Shown here: positions 46,101 through 61,100 of the stretch, piece after piece
Layout: the number at the start of each line of letters is the position of its first letter
Numbering within the stretch: position 1 is the first letter of the stretch
Assembly (NCBI GenBank): GCA_021014325.1
Contig: JAJGQC010000652.1
Span: forward strand, 186,001 to 250,000
DNA: 64,000 nt
Direction of reading: 5' to 3'
DNA from: Plazaster borealis
Taxonomy: Eukaryota > Echinodermata > Asteroidea > Forcipulatida > Labidiasteridae
Notes under the pieces: generated by a model
Told to the model about the DNA's origin: nothing
The model's database searches: none
Seen by the model: the letters and a program-made list of their open reading frames with translations, nothing else
Position numbers and translations under genes: made by a program

Positions 46101-49100
46101 GCAGATAGAAATGTAAATTTCGTCACTCTAGCCTACCTAGTTCAGGAGTTATGGTCAAAATAGGAGCGGAGTTGTTTCCAGAAGAAAAAAGGTAAACAAT
46201 AGTTGCAATTTTGAAATTTTTTAAATTGGGCCATTTTCAATGGGGTAGGGGTGACGTTTTGGACGCTCGCGCCGCTGATAATTACGCCGCAGACGCAAAC
46301 CAAAGACGAAGTTGGAGCCCTATATTAGGGCTCTCCAGTGCTGTATAGTTTGTGCAAATCCATTAATTTGTTGAGGATGATATGAGCCTTTTTACATTGA
46401 GTTTGCTCCCAAAACAGCTAAATTTGAGAGGGGTCGATGGGGGTGACGTTTTGGACGCTCGCGCCGCTGATGATTACGCCACAGACGCAAACCAAAAACC
46501 AAATTGGAGCCCTATATCAGGGCTTTTCAGTGGTGTAAAGTACGTGGAAATCCAATAATTTGTTGAGGATGATATGAGCCTTTATACATTGAGTTTGCTC
46601 TCAAAACAGCTAAATTTAAAAGGGGTCGAAGGGGTAGGGGTGACGTTTTGGACGCTCGCGCCGCTGATGATTACGCCACAGACGCAAACCTCAGGCGAAA
46701 TTGGAGCCCGATATCAGGGCTTTCCAGTGGTGTAAAGTACGTGGAAATCCATTAATTTTTTGGGGATGATAATGAGCCTTTTTACCTTGTGTTTGTTTTC
46801 AGAATTTGCTAAACTTGCGAGCCCTTGAAAAAAACTCGGGGTATGCTTGCTTTCACGTCTTTTGAGCATGAAGGACTTGTTGCAGGGTCCCCAGAAGCTG
46901 CTCATCGGATGCGGGGATATTCAAGGCAGATAGAAATGTAAATTTCGTCACTCTAGCCTACCTAGTTCAGGAGTTATGGTCAAAATAGGAGCGGAGTTGT
47001 TTCCAGAAGAAAAAAGGTAAACAATAGTTGCAATTTTGAAATTTTTTAAATTGGGCCATTTTCAATGGGGTAGGGGTGACGTTTTGGACGCTCGCGCCGC
47101 TGATAATTACGCCGCAGACGCAAACCAAAGACGAAGTTGGAGCCCTATATTAGGGCTCTCCAGTGCTGTATAGTTTGTGCAAATCCATTAATTTGTTGAG
47201 GATGATATGAGCCTTTTTACATTGAGTTTGCTCCCAAAACAGCTAAATTTGAGAGGGGTCGATGGGGGTGACGTTTTGGACGCTCGCGCCGCTGATGATT
47301 ACGCCACAGACGCAAACCAAAAACCAAATTGGAGCCCTATATCAGGGCTTTTCAGTGGTGTAAAGTACGTGGAAATCCAATAATTTGTTGAGGATGATAT
47401 GAGCCTTTATACATTGAGTTTGCTCTCAAAACAGCTAAATTTAAAAGGGGTCGAAGGGGGTAGGGGTGACGTTTTGGACGCTCGCGCCGCTGATGATTAC
47501 GCCACAGACGCAAACCTCAGGCGAAATTGGAGCCCGATATCAGGGCTTTCCAGTGGTGTAAAGTACGTGGAAATCCATTAATTTTTTGGGGATGATAATG
47601 AGCCTTTTTACCTTGTGTTTGTTTTCAGAATTTGCTAAACTTGCGAGCCCTTGAAAAAAACTCGGGGTATGCTTGCTTTCACGTCTTTTTGAGCATGAAG
47701 GACTTGTTGCAGGGTCCCCAGAAGCTGCTCATCGGATGCGGGGATATTCAAGGCAGATAGAAATGTAAATTTCGTCACTCTAGCCTACCTAGTTCAGGAG
47801 TTATGGTCAAAATAGGAGCGGAGTTGTTTCCAGAAGAAAAAAGGTAAACAATAGTTGCAATTTTGAAATTTTTTAAATTGGGCCATTTTCAATGGGGTAG
47901 GGGTGACGTTTTGGACGCTCGCGCCGCTGATAATTACGCCGCAGACGCAAACCAAAGACGAAGTTGGAGCCCTATATTAGGGCTCTCCAGTGCTGTATAG
48001 TTTGTGCAAATCCATTAATTTGTTGAGGATGATATGAGCCTTTTTACATTGAGTTTGCTCCCAAAACAGCTAAATTTGAGAGGGGTCGATGGGGGTGACG
48101 TTTTGGACGCTCGCGCCGCTGATGATTACGCCACAGACGCAAACCAAAAACCAAATTGGAGCCCTATATCAGGGCTTTTCAGTGGTGTAAAGTACGTGGA
48201 AATCCAATAATTTGTTGAGGATGATATGAGCCTTTATACATTGAGTTTGCTCTCAAAACAGCTAAATTTAAAAGGGGTCGAAGGGGGTAGGGGTGACGTT
48301 TTGGACGCTCGCGCCGCTGATGATTACGCCACAGACGCAAACCTCAGGCGAAATTGGAGCCCGATATCAGGGCTTTCCAGTGGTGTAAAGTACGTGGAAA
48401 TCCATTAATTTTTTGGGGATGATAATGAGCCTTTTTACCTTGTGTTTGTTTTCAGAATTTGCTAAACTTGCGAGCCCTTGAAAAAAACTCGGGGTATGCT
48501 TGCTTTCACGTCTTTTGAGCATGAAGGACTTGTTGCAGGGTCCCCAGAAGCTGCTCATCGGATGCGGGGATATTCAAGGCAGATAGAAATGTAAATTTCG
48601 TCACTCTAGCCTACCTAGTTCAGGAGTTATGGTCAAAATAGGAGCGGAGTTGTTTCCAGAAGAAAAAAGGTAAACAATAGTTGCAATTTTGAAATTTTTT
48701 AAATTGGGCCATTTTCAATGGGGTAGGGGTGACGTTTTGGACGCTCGCGCCGCTGATAATTACGCCGCAGACGCAAACCAAAGACGAAGTTGGAGCCCTA
48801 TATTAGGGCTCTCCAGTGCTGTATAGTTTGTGCAAATCCATTAATTTGTTGAGGATGATATGAGCCTTTTTACATTGAGTTTGCTCCCAAAACAGCTAAA
48901 TTTGAGAGGGGTCGATGGGGGTGACGTTTTGGACGCTCGCGCCGCTGATGATTACGCCACAGACGCAAACCAAAACCCAAATTGGAGCCCTATATCAGGG
49001 CTTTTCAGTGGTGTAAAGTACGTGGAAATCCAATAATTTGTTGAGGATGATATGAGCCTTTATACATTGAGTTTGCTCTCAAAACAGCTAAATTTAAAAG

Positions 49101-52100
49101 GGGTCGAAGGGGGTAGGGGTGACGTTTTGGACGCTCGCGCCGCTGATGATTACGCCACAGACGCAAACCTCAGGCGAAATTGGAGCCCGATATCAGGGCT
49201 TTCCAGTGGTGTAAAGTACGTGGAAATCCATTAATTTTTGGGGGATGATAATGAGCCTTTTTACGTTGTGTTTGTTTTCAGAATTTGCTAAACTTGCGAG
49301 CCCTTGAAAAAAAACTCGGGGTATGCTTGCTTTCACGTCTTTTTGAGCATGAAGGACTTGTTGCAGGGTCCCCAGAAGCTGCTCATCGGATGCGGGGATA
49401 TTCAAGGCAGATAGAAATGTAAATTTCGTCACTCTAGCCTACCTAGTTCAGGAGTTATGGTCAAAATAGGAGCGGAGTTGTTTCCAGAAGAAAAAAGGTA
49501 AACAATAGTTGCAATTTTGAAATTTTTTAAATTGGGCCATTTTCAATGGGGTAGGGGTGACGTTTTGGACGCTCGCGCCGCTGATAATTACGCCGCAGAC
49601 GCAAACCAAAGACGAAGTTGGAGCCCTATATTAGGGCTCTCCAGTGCTGTATAGTTTGTGCAAATCCATTAATTTGTTGAGGATGATATGAGCCTTTTTA
49701 CATTGAGTTTGCTCCCAAAACAGCTAAATTTGAGAGGGGTCGATGGGGGTGACGTTTTGGACGCTCGCGCCGCTGATGATTACGCCACAGACGCAAACCA
49801 AAAACCAAATTGGAGCCCTATATCAGGGCTTTTCAGTGGTGTAAAGTACGTGGAAATCCAATAATTTGTTGAGGATGATATGAGCCTTTATACATTGAGT
49901 TTGCTCTCAAAACAGCTAAATTTAAAAGGGGTCGAAGGGGGTAGGGGTGACGTTTTGGACGCTCGCGCCGCTGATGATTACGCCACAGACGCAAACCTCA
50001 GGCGAAATTGGAGCCCGATATCAGGGCTTTCCAGTGGTGTAAAGTACGTGGAAATCCATTAATTTTTGGGGGATGATAATGAGCCTTTTTACCTTGTGTT
50101 TGTTTTCAGAATTTGCTAAACTTGCGAGCCCTTGAAAAAAACTCGGGGTATGCTTGCTTTCACGTCTTTTTGAGCATGAAGGACTTGTTGCAGGGTCCCC
50201 AGAAGCTGCTCATCGGATGCGGGGATATTCAAGGCAGATAGAAATGTAAATTTCGTCACTCTAGCCTACCTAGTTCAGGAGTTATGGTCAAAATAGGAGC
50301 GGAGTTGTTTCCAGAAGAAAAAAGGTAAACAATAGTTGCAATTTTGAAATTTTTTAAATTGGGCCATTTTCAATGGGGTAGGGGTGACGTTTTGGACGCT
50401 CGCGCCGCTGATAATTACGCCGCAGACGCAAACCAAAGACGAAGTTGGAGCCCTATATTAGGGCTCTCCAGTGCTGTATAGTTTGTGCAAATCCATTAAT
50501 TTGTTGAGGATGATATGAGCCTTTTTACATTGAGTTTGCTCCCAAAACAGCTAAATTTGAGAGGGGTCGATGGGGGTGACGTTTTGGACGCTCGCGCCGC
50601 TGATGATTACGCCACAGACGCAAACCAAAAACCAAATTGGAGCCCTATATCAGGGCTTTTCAGTGGTGTAAAGTACGTGGAAATCCAATAATTTGTTGAG
50701 GATGATATGAGCCTTTATACATTGAGTTTGCTCTCAAAACAGCTAAATTTAAAAGGGGTCGAAGGGGGTAGGGGTGACGTTTTGGACGCTCGCGCCGCTG
50801 ATGATTACGCCACAGACGCAAACCTCAGGCGAAATTGGAGCCCGATATCAGGGCTTTCCAGTGGTGTAAAGTACGTGGAAATCCATTAATTTTTGGGGGA
50901 TGATAATGAGCCTTTTTACCTTGTGTTTGTTTTCAGAATTTGCTAAACTTGCGAGCCCTTGAAAAAAACTCGGGGTATGCTTGCTTTCACGTCTTTTTGA
51001 GCATGAAGGACTTGTTGCAGGGTCCCCAGAAGCTGCTCATCGGATGCGGGGATATTCAAGGCAGATAGAAATGTAAATTTCGTCACTCTAGCCTACCTAG
51101 TTCAGGAGTTATGGTCAAAATAGGAGCGGAGTTGTTTCCAGAAGAAAAAATCTAAACAAAAGTTGCAATTTTGAATTATATTAAATTGGGCCATTTTCAA
51201 TGGGGTAGGGGTGACGTTTTGGACGCTCGCGCCGCTGATAATTACGCCGCAGACGCAAACCAAAGACGAAGTTGGAGCCCTATATTAGGGCTCTCCAGTG
51301 CTGTATAGTTTGTGCAAATCCATTAATTTGTTGAGGATGATATGAGCCTTTTTACATTGAGTTTGCTCCCAAAACAGCTAAATTTGAGAGGGGTCGATGG
51401 GGTTGACGTTTTGGACGCTCGCGCCGCTGATGATTACGCCACAGACGCAAACCAAAAACCAAATTGGAGCCCTATATCAGGGCTTTTCAGTGGTGTAAAG
51501 TACGTGGAAATCCAATAATTTGTTGAGGATGATATGAGCCTTTATACATTGAGTTTGCTCTCAAAACAGCTAAATTTAAAAGGGGTCGAAGGGGTAGGGG
51601 TGACGTTTTGGACGCTCGCGCCGCTGATGATTACGCCACAGACGCAAACCTCAGGCGAAATTGGAGCCCGATATCAGGGCTTTCCAGTGGTGTAAAGTAC
51701 GTGGAAATCCATTAATTTTTGGGGGATGATAATGAGCCTTTTTACCTTGTGTTTGTTTTCAGAATTTGCTAAACTTGCGAGCCCTTGAAAAAAACTCGGG
51801 GTATGCTTGCTTTCACGTCTTTTTGAGCATGAAGGACTTGTTGCAGGGTCCCCAGAAGCTGCTCATCGGATGCGGGGATATTCAAGGCAGATAGAAATGT
51901 AAATTTCGTCACTCTAGCCTACCTAGTTCAGGAGTTATGGTCAAAATAGGAGCGGAGTTGTTTCCAGAAGAAAAAAGGTAAACAATAGTTGCAATTTTGA
52001 AATTTTTTAAATTGGGCCATTTTCAATGGGGTAGGGGTGACGTTTTGGACGCTCGCGCCGCTGATAATTACGCCGCAGACGCAAACCAAAGACGAAGTTG

Positions 52101-55100
52101 GAGCCCTATATTAGGGCTCTCCAGTGCTGTATAGTTTGTGCAAATCCATTAATTTGTTGAGGATGATATGAGCCTTTTTACATTGAGTTTGCTCCCAAAA
52201 CAGCTAAATTTGAGAGGGGTCGATGGGGGTGACGTTTTGGACGCTCGCGCCGCTGATGATTACGCCACAGACGCAAACCAAAAACCAAATTGGAGCCCTA
52301 TATCAGGGCTTTTCAGTGGTGTAAAGTACGTGGAAATCCAATAATTTGTTGAGGATGATATGAGCCTTTATACATTGAGTTTGCTCTCAAAACAGCTAAA
52401 TTTAAAAGGGGTCGAAGGGGGTAGGGGTGACGTTTTGGACGCTCGCGCCGCTGATGATTACGCCACAGACGCAAACCTCAGGCGAAATTGGAGCCCGATA
52501 TCAGGGCTTTCCAGTGGTGTAAAGTACGTGGAAATCCATTAATTTTTTGGGGATGATAATGAGCCTTTTTACCTTGTGTTTGTTTTCAGAATTTGCTAAA
52601 CTTGCGAGCCCTTGAAAAAAACTCGGGGTATGCTTGCTTTCACGTCTTTTTGAGCATGAAGGACTTGTTGCAGGGTCCCCAGAAGCTGCTCATCGGATGC
52701 GGGGATATTCAAGGCAGATAGAAATGTAAATTTCGTCACTCTAGCCTACCTAGTTCAGGAGTTATGGTCAAAATAGGAGCGGAGTTGTTTCCAGAAGAAA
52801 AAAGGTAAACAATAGTTGCAATTTTGAAATTTTTTAAATTGGGCCATTTTCAATGGGGTAGGGGTGACGTTTTGGACGCTCGCGCCGCTGATAATTACGC
52901 CGCAGACGCAAACCAAAGACGAAGTTGGAGCCCTATATTAGGGCTCTCCAGTGCTGTATAGTTTGTGCAAATCCATTAATTTGTTGAGGATGATATGAGC
53001 CTTTTTACATTGAGTTTGCTCCCAAAACAGCTAAATTTGAGAGGGGTCGATGGGGGTGACGTTTTGGACGCTCGCGCCGCTGATGATTACGCCACAGACG
53101 CAAACCAAAAACCAAATTGGAGCCCTATATCAGGGCTTTTCAGTGGTGTAAAGTACGTGGAAATCCAATAATTTGTTGAGGATGATATGAGCCTTTATAC
53201 ATTGAGTTTGCTCTCAAAACAGCTAAATTTAAAAGGGGTCGAAGGGGGTAGGGGTGACGTTTTGGACGCTCGCGCCGCTGATGATTACGCCACAGACGCA
53301 AACCTCAGGCGAAATTGGAGCCCGATATCAGGGCTTTCCAGTGGTGTAAAGTACGTGGAAATCCATTAATTTTTTGGGGATGATAATGAGCCTTTTTACC
53401 TTGTGTTTGTTTTCAGAATTTGCTAAACTTGCGAGCCCTTGAAAAAAACTCGGGGTATGCTTGCTTTCACGTCTTTTTGAGCATGAAGGACTTGTTGCAG
53501 GGTCCCCAGAAGCTGCTCATCGGATGCGGGGATATTCAAGGCAGATAGAAATGTAAATTTCGTCACTCTAGCCTACCTAGTTCAGGAGTTATGGTCAAAA
53601 TAGGAGCGGAGTTGTTTCCAGAAGAAAAAAGGTAAACAATAGTTGCAATTTTGAAATTTTTTAAATTGGGCCATTTTCAATGGGGTAGGGGTGACGTTTT
53701 GGACGCTCGCGCCGCTGATAATTACGCCGCAGACGCAAACCAAAGACGAAGTTGGAGCCCTATATTAGGGCTCTCCAGTGCTGTATAGTTTGTGCAAATC
53801 CATTAATTTGTTGAGGATGATATGAGCCTTTTTACATTGAGTTTGCTCCCAAAACAGCTAAATTTGAGAGGGGTCGATGGGGGTGACGTTTTGGACGCTC
53901 GCGCCGCTGATGATTACGCCACAGACGCAAACCAAAAACCAAATTGGAGCCCTATATCAGGGCTTTTCAGTGGTGTAAAGTACGTGGAAATCCAATAATT
54001 TGTTGAGGATGATATGAGCCTTTATACATTGAGTTTGCTCTCAAAACAGCTAAATTTAAAAGGGGTCGAAGGGGGTAGGGGTGACGTTTTGGACGCTCGC
54101 GCCGCTGATGATTACGCCACAGACGCAAACCTCAGGCGAAATTGGAGCCCGATATCAGGGCTTTCCAGTGGTGTAAAGTACGTGGAAATCCATTAATTTT
54201 TGGGGGATGATAATGAGCCTTTTTACCTTGTGTTTGTTTTCAGAATTTGCTAAACTTGCGAGCCCTTGAAAAAAACTCGGGGTATGCTTGCTTTCACGTC
54301 TTTTTGAGCATGAAGGACTTGTTGCAGGGTCCCCAGAAGCTGCTCATCGGATGCGGGGATATTCAAGGCAGATAGAAATGTAAATTTCGTCACTCTAGCC
54401 TACCTAGTTCAGGAGTTATGGTCAAAATAGGAGCGGAGTTGTTTCCAGAAAAAAAAAGGTAAACAATAGTTGCAATTTTGAAATTTTTTAAATTGGGCCA
54501 TTTTCAATGGGGTAGGGGTGACGTTTTGGACGCTCGCGCCGCTGATAATTACGCCGCAGACGCAAACCAAAGACGAAGTTGGAGCCCTATATTAGGGCTC
54601 TCCAGTGCTGTATAGTTTGTGCAAATCCATTAATTTGTTGAGGATGATATGAGCCTTTTTACATTGAGTTTGCTCCCAAAACAGCTAAATTTGAGAGGGG
54701 TCGAGTGGGGTGACGTTTTGGACGCTCGCGCCGCTGATGATTACGCCACAGACGCAAACCAAAAACCAAATTGGAGCCCTATATCAGGGCTTTTCAGTGG
54801 TGTAAAGTACGTGGAAATCCAATAATTTGTTGAGGATGATATGAGCCTTTATACATTGAGTTTGCTCTCAAAACAGCTAAATTTAAAAGGGGTCGAAGGG
54901 GGTAGGGGTGACGTTTTGGACGCTCGCGCCGCTGATGATTACGCCACAGACGCAAACCTCAGGCGAAATTGGAGCCCGATATCAGGGCTTTCCAGTGGTG
55001 TAAAGTACGTGGAAATCCATTAATTTTTGGGGGATGATAATGAGCCTTTTTACCTTGTGTTTGTTTTCAGAATTTGCTAAACTTGCGAGCCCTTGAAAAA

Positions 55101-58100
55101 AACTCGGGGTATGCTTGCTTTCACGTCTTTTTGAGCATGAAGGACTTGTTGCAGGGTCCCCAGAAGCTGCTCATCGGATGCGGGGATATTCAAGGCAGAT
55201 AGAAATGTAAATTTCGTCACTCTAGCCTACCTAGTTCAGGAGTTATGGTCAAAATAGGAGCGGAGTTGTTTCCAGAAGAAAAAAGGTAAACAATAGTTGC
55301 AATTTTTAAATTTAAAAAATTGGGCCATTTTCAATGGGGTAGGGGTGACGTTTTGGACGCTCGCGCCGCTGATAATTACGCCGCAGACGCAAACCAAAGA
55401 CGAAGTTGGAGCCCTATATTAGGGCTCTCCAGTGCTGTATAGTTTGTGCAAATCCATTAATTTGTTGAGGATGATATGAGCCTTTTTACATTGAGTTTGC
55501 TCCCAAAACAGCTAAATTTGAGAGGGGTCGATGGGGGTGACGTTTTGGACGCTCGCGCCGCTGATGATTACGCCACAGACGCAAACCAAAAACCAAATTG
55601 GAGCCCTATATCAGGGCTTTTCAGTGGTGTAAAGTACGTGGAAATCCAATAATTTGTTGAGGATGATATGAGCCTTTATACATTGAGTTTGCTCTCAAAA
55701 CAGCTAAATTTAAAAGGGGTCGAAGGGGTAGGGGTGACGTTTTGGACGCTCGCGCCGCTGATGATTACGCCACAGACGCAAACCTCAGGCGAAATTGGAG
55801 CCCGATATCAGGGCTTTCCAGTGGTGTAAAGTACGTGGAAATCCATTAATTTTTTGGGGATGATAATGAGCCTTTTTACCTTGTGTTTGTTTTCAGAATT
55901 TGCTAAACTTGCGAGCCCTTGAAAAAAACTCGGGGTATGCTTGCTTTCACGTCTTTTTGAGCATGAAGGACTTGTTGCAGGGTCCCCAGAAGCTGCTCAT
56001 CGGATGCGGGGATATTCAAGGCAGATAGAAATGTAAATTTCGTCACTCTAGCCTACCTAGTTCAGGAGTTATGGTCAAAATAGGAGCGGAGTTGTTTCCA
56101 GAAGAAAAAAGGTAAACAATAGTTGCAATTTTGAAATTTTTTAAATTGGGCCATTTTCAATGGGGTAGGGGTGACGTTTTGGACGCTCGCGCCGCTGATA
56201 ATTACGCCGCAGACGCAAACCAAAGACGAAGTTGGAGCCCTATATTAGGGCTCTCCAGTGCTGTATAGTTTGTGCAAATCCATTAATTTGTTGAGGATGA
56301 TATGAGCCTTTTTACATTGAGTTTGCTCCCAAAACAGCTAAATTTGAGAGGGGTCGAGTGGGGTGACGTTTTGGACGCTCGCGCCGCTGATGATTACGCC
56401 ACAGACGCAAACCAAAAACCAAATTGGAGCCCTATATCAGGGCTTTTCAGTGGTGTAAAGTACGTGGAAATCCAATAATTTGTTGAGGATGATATGAGCC
56501 TTTATACATTGAGTTTGCTCTCAAAACAGCTAAATTTAAAAGGGGTCGAAGGGGGTAGGGGTGACGTTTTGGACGCTCGCGCCGCTGATGATTACGCCAC
56601 AGACGCAAACCTCAGGCGAAATTGGAGCCCGATATCAGGGCTTTCCAGTGGTGTAAAGTACGTGGAAATCCATTAATTTTTTGGGGATGATAATGAGCCT
56701 TTTTACCTTGTGTTTGTTTTCAGAATTTGCTAAACTTGCGAGCCCTTGAAAAACTCGGGGTATGCTTGCTTTCACGTCTTTTTGAGCATGAAGGACTTGT
56801 TGCAGGGTCCCCAGAAGCTGCTCATCGGATGCGGGGATATTCAAGGCAGATAGAAATGTAAATTTCGTCACTCTAGCCTACCTAGTTCAGGAGTTATGGT
56901 CAAAATAGGAGCGGAGTTGTTTCCAGAAGAAAAAAGGTAAACAATAGTTGCAATTTTGAAATTTTTTAAATTGGGCCATTTTCAATGGGGTAGGGGTGAC
57001 GTTTTGGACGCTCGCGCCGCTGATAATTACGCCGCAGACGCAAACCAAAGACGAAGTTGGAGCCCTATATTAGGGCTCTCCAGTGCTGTATAGTTTGTGC
57101 AAATCCATTAATTTGTTGAGGATGATATGAGCCTTTTTACATTGAGTTTGCTCCCAAAACAGCTAAATTTGAGAGGGGTCGATGGGGGTGACGTTTTGGA
57201 CGCTCGCGCCGCTGATGATTACGCCACAGACGCAAACCAAAAACCAAATTGGAGCCCTATATCAGGGCTTTTCAGTGGTGTAAAGTACGTGGAAATCCAA
57301 TAATTTGTTGAGGATGATATGAGCCTTTATACATTGAGTTTGCTCTCAAAACAGCTAAATTTAAAAGGGGTCGAAGGGGGTAGGGGTGACGTTTTGGACG
57401 CTCGCGCCGCTGATGATTACGCCACAGACGCAAACCTCAGGCGAAATTGGAGCCCGATATCAGGGCTTTCCAGTGGTGTAAAGTACGTGGAAATCCATTA
57501 ATTTTTTGGGGATGATAATGAGCCTTTTTACCTTGTGTTTGTTTTCAGAATTTGCTAAACTTGCGAGCCCTTGAAAAAAACTCGGGGTATGCTTGCTTTC
57601 ACGTCTTTTTGAGCATGAAGGACTTGTTGCAGGGTCCCCAGAAGCTGCTCATCGGATGCGGGGATATTCAAGGCAGATAGAAATGTAAATTTCGTCACTC
57701 TAGCCTACCTAGTTCAGGAGTTATGGTCAAAATAGGAGCGGAGTTGTTTCCAGAAGAAAAAAGGTAAACAATAGTTGCAATTTTGAAATTTTTTAAATTG
57801 GGCCATTTTCAATGGGGTAGGGGTGACGTTTTGGACGCTCGCGCCGCTGATAATTACGCCGCAGACGCAAACCAAAGACGAAGTTGGAGCCCTATATTAG
57901 GGCTCTCCAGTGCTGTATAGTTTGTGCAAATCCATTAATTTGTTGAGGATGATATGAGCCTTTTTACATTGAGTTTGCTCCCAAAACAGCTAAATTTGAG
58001 AGGGGTCGAGTGGGGTGACGTTTTGGACGCTCGCGCCGCTGATGATTACGCCACAGACGCAAACCAAAAACCAAATTGGAGCCCTATATCAGGGCTTTTC

Positions 58101-61100
58101 AGTGGTGTAAAGTACGTGGAAATCCAATAATTTGTTGAGGATGATATGAGCCTTTATACATTGAGTTTGCTCTCAAAACAGCTAAATTTAAAAGGGGTCG
58201 AAGGGGGTAGGGGTGACGTTTTGGACGCTCGCGCCGCTGATGATTACGCCACAGACGCAAACCTCAGGCGAAATTGGAGCCCGATATCAGGGCTTTCCAG
58301 TGGTGTAAAGTACGTGGAAATCCATTAATTTTTGGGGGATGATAATGAGCCTTTTTACCTTGTGTTTGTTTTCAGAATTTGCTAAACTTGCGAGCCCTTG
58401 AAAAAAACTCGGGGTATGCTTGCTTTCACGTCTTTTTGAGCATGAAGGACTTGTTGCAGGGTCCCCAGAAGCTGCTCATCGGATGCGGGGATATTCAAGG
58501 CAGATAGAAATGTAAATTTCGTCACTCTAGCCTACCTAGTTCAGGAGTTATGGTCAAAATAGGAGCGGAGTTGTTTCCAGAAGAAAAAAGGTAAACAATA
58601 GTTGCAATTTTGAAATTTTTTAAATTGGGCCATTTTCAATGGGGTAGGGGTGACGTTTTGGACGCTCGCGCCGCTGATAATTACGCCGCAGACGCAAACC
58701 AAAGACGAAGTTGGAGCCCTATATTAGGGCTCTCCAGTGCTGTATAGTTTGTGCAAATCCATTAATTTGTTGAGGATGATATGAGCCTTTTTACATTGAG
58801 TTTGCTCCCAAAACAGCTAAATTTGAGAGGGGTCGATGGGGGTGACGTTTTGGACGCTCGCGCCGCTGATGATTACGCCACAGACGCAAACCAAAAACCA
58901 AATTGGAGCCCTATATCAGGGCTTTTCAGTGGTGTAAAGTACGTGGAAATCCAATAATTTGTTGAGGATGATATGAGCCTTTATACATTGAGTTTGCTCT
59001 CAAAACAGCTAAATTTAAAAGGGGTCGAAGGGGTAGGGGTGACGTTTTGGACGCTCGCGCCGCTGATGATTACGCCACAGACGCAAACCTCAGGCGAAAT
59101 TGGAGCCCGATATCAGGGCTTTCCAGTGGTGTAAAGTACGTGGAAATCCATTAATTTTTTGGGGATGATAATGAGCCTTTTTACCTTGTGTTTGTTTTCA
59201 GAATTTGCTAAACTTGCGAGCCCTTGAAAAAAACTCGGGGTATGCTTGCTTTCACGTCTTTTTGAGCATGAAGGACTTGTTGCAGGGTCCCCAGAAGCTG
59301 CTCATCGGATGCGGGGATATTCAAGGCAGATAGAAATGTAAATTTCGTCACTCTAGCCTACCTAGTTCAGGAGTTATGGTCAAAATAGGAGCGGAGTTGT
59401 TTCCAGAAGAAAAAAGGTAAACAATAGTTGCAATTTTGAAATTTTTTAAATTGGGCCATTTTCAATGGGGTAGGGGTGACGTTTTGGACGCTCGCGCCGC
59501 TGATAATTACGCCGCAGACGCAAACCAAAGACGAAGTTGGAGCCCTATATTAGGGCTCTCCAGTGCTGTATAGTTTGTGCAAATCCATTAATTTGTTGAG
59601 GATGATATGAGCCTTTTTACATTGAGTTTGCTCCCAAAACAGCTAAATTTGAGAGGGGTCGATGGGGTGACGTTTTGGACGCTCGCGCCGCTGATGATTA
59701 CGCCACAGACGCAAACCAAAAACCAAATTGGAGCCCTATATCAGGGCTTTTCAGTGGTGTAAAGTACGTGGAAATCCAATAATTTGTTGAGGATGATATG
59801 AGCCTTTATACATTGAGTTTGCTCTCAAAACAGCTAAATTTAAAAGGGGTCGAAGGGGTAGGGGTGACGTTTTGGACGCTCGCGCCGCTGATGATTACGC
59901 CACAGACGCAAACCTCAGGCGAAATTGGAGCCCGATATCAGGGCTTTCCAGTGGTGTAAAGTACGTGGAAATCCATTAATTTTTTGGGGATGATAATGAG
60001 CCTTTTTACCTTGTGTTTGTTTTCAGAATTTGCTAAACTTGCGAGCCCTTGAAAAAACTCGGGGTATGCTTGCTTTCACGTCTTTTTGAGCATGAAGGAC
60101 TTGTTGCAGGGTCCCCAGAAGCTGCTCATCGGATGCGGGGATATTCAAGGCAGATAGAAATGTAAATTTCGTCACTCTAGCCTACCTAGTTCAGGAGTTA
60201 TGGTCAAAATAGGAGCGGAGTTGTTTCCAGAAGAAAAAAGGTAAACAATAGTTGCAATTTTGAAATTTTTTAAATTGGGCCATTTTCAATGGGGTAGGGG
60301 TGACGTTTTGGACGCTCGCGCCGCTGATAATTACGCCGCAGACGCAAACCAAAGACGAAGTTGGAGCCCTATATTAGGGCTCTCCAGTGCTGTATAGTTT
60401 GTGCAAATCCATTAATTTGTTGAGGATGATATGAGCCTTTTTACATTGAGTTTGCTCCCAAAACAGCTAAATTTGAGAGGGGTCGATGGGGTGACGTTTT
60501 GGACGCTCGCGCCGCTGATGATTACGCCACAGACGCAAACCAAAAACCAAATTGGAGCCCTATATCAGGGCTTTTCAGTGGTGTAAAGTACGTGGAAATC
60601 CAATAATTTGTTGAGGATGATATGAGCCTTTATACATTGAGTTTGCTCTCAAAACAGCTAAATTTAAAAGGGGTCGAAGGGGGTAGGGGTGACGTTTTGG
60701 ACGCTCGCGCCGCTGATGATTACGCCACAGACGCAAACCTCAGGCGAAATTGGAGCCCGATATCAGGGCTTTCCAGTGGTGTAAAGTACGTGGAAATCCA
60801 TTAATTTTTGGGGGATGATAATGAGCCTTTTTACCTTGTGTTTGTTTTCAGAATTTGCTAAACTTGCGAGCCCTTGAAAAAACTCGGGGTATGCTTGCTT
60901 TCACGTCTTTTTGAGCATGAAGGACTTGTTGCAGGGTCCCCAGAAGCTGCTCATCGGATGCGGGGATATTCAAGGCAGATAGAAATGTAAATTTCGTCAC
61001 TCTAGCCTACCTAGTTCAGGAGTTATGGTCAAAATAGGAGCGGAGTTGTTTCCAGAAGAAAAAAGGTAAACAATAGTTGCAATTTTGAAATTTTTTAAAT

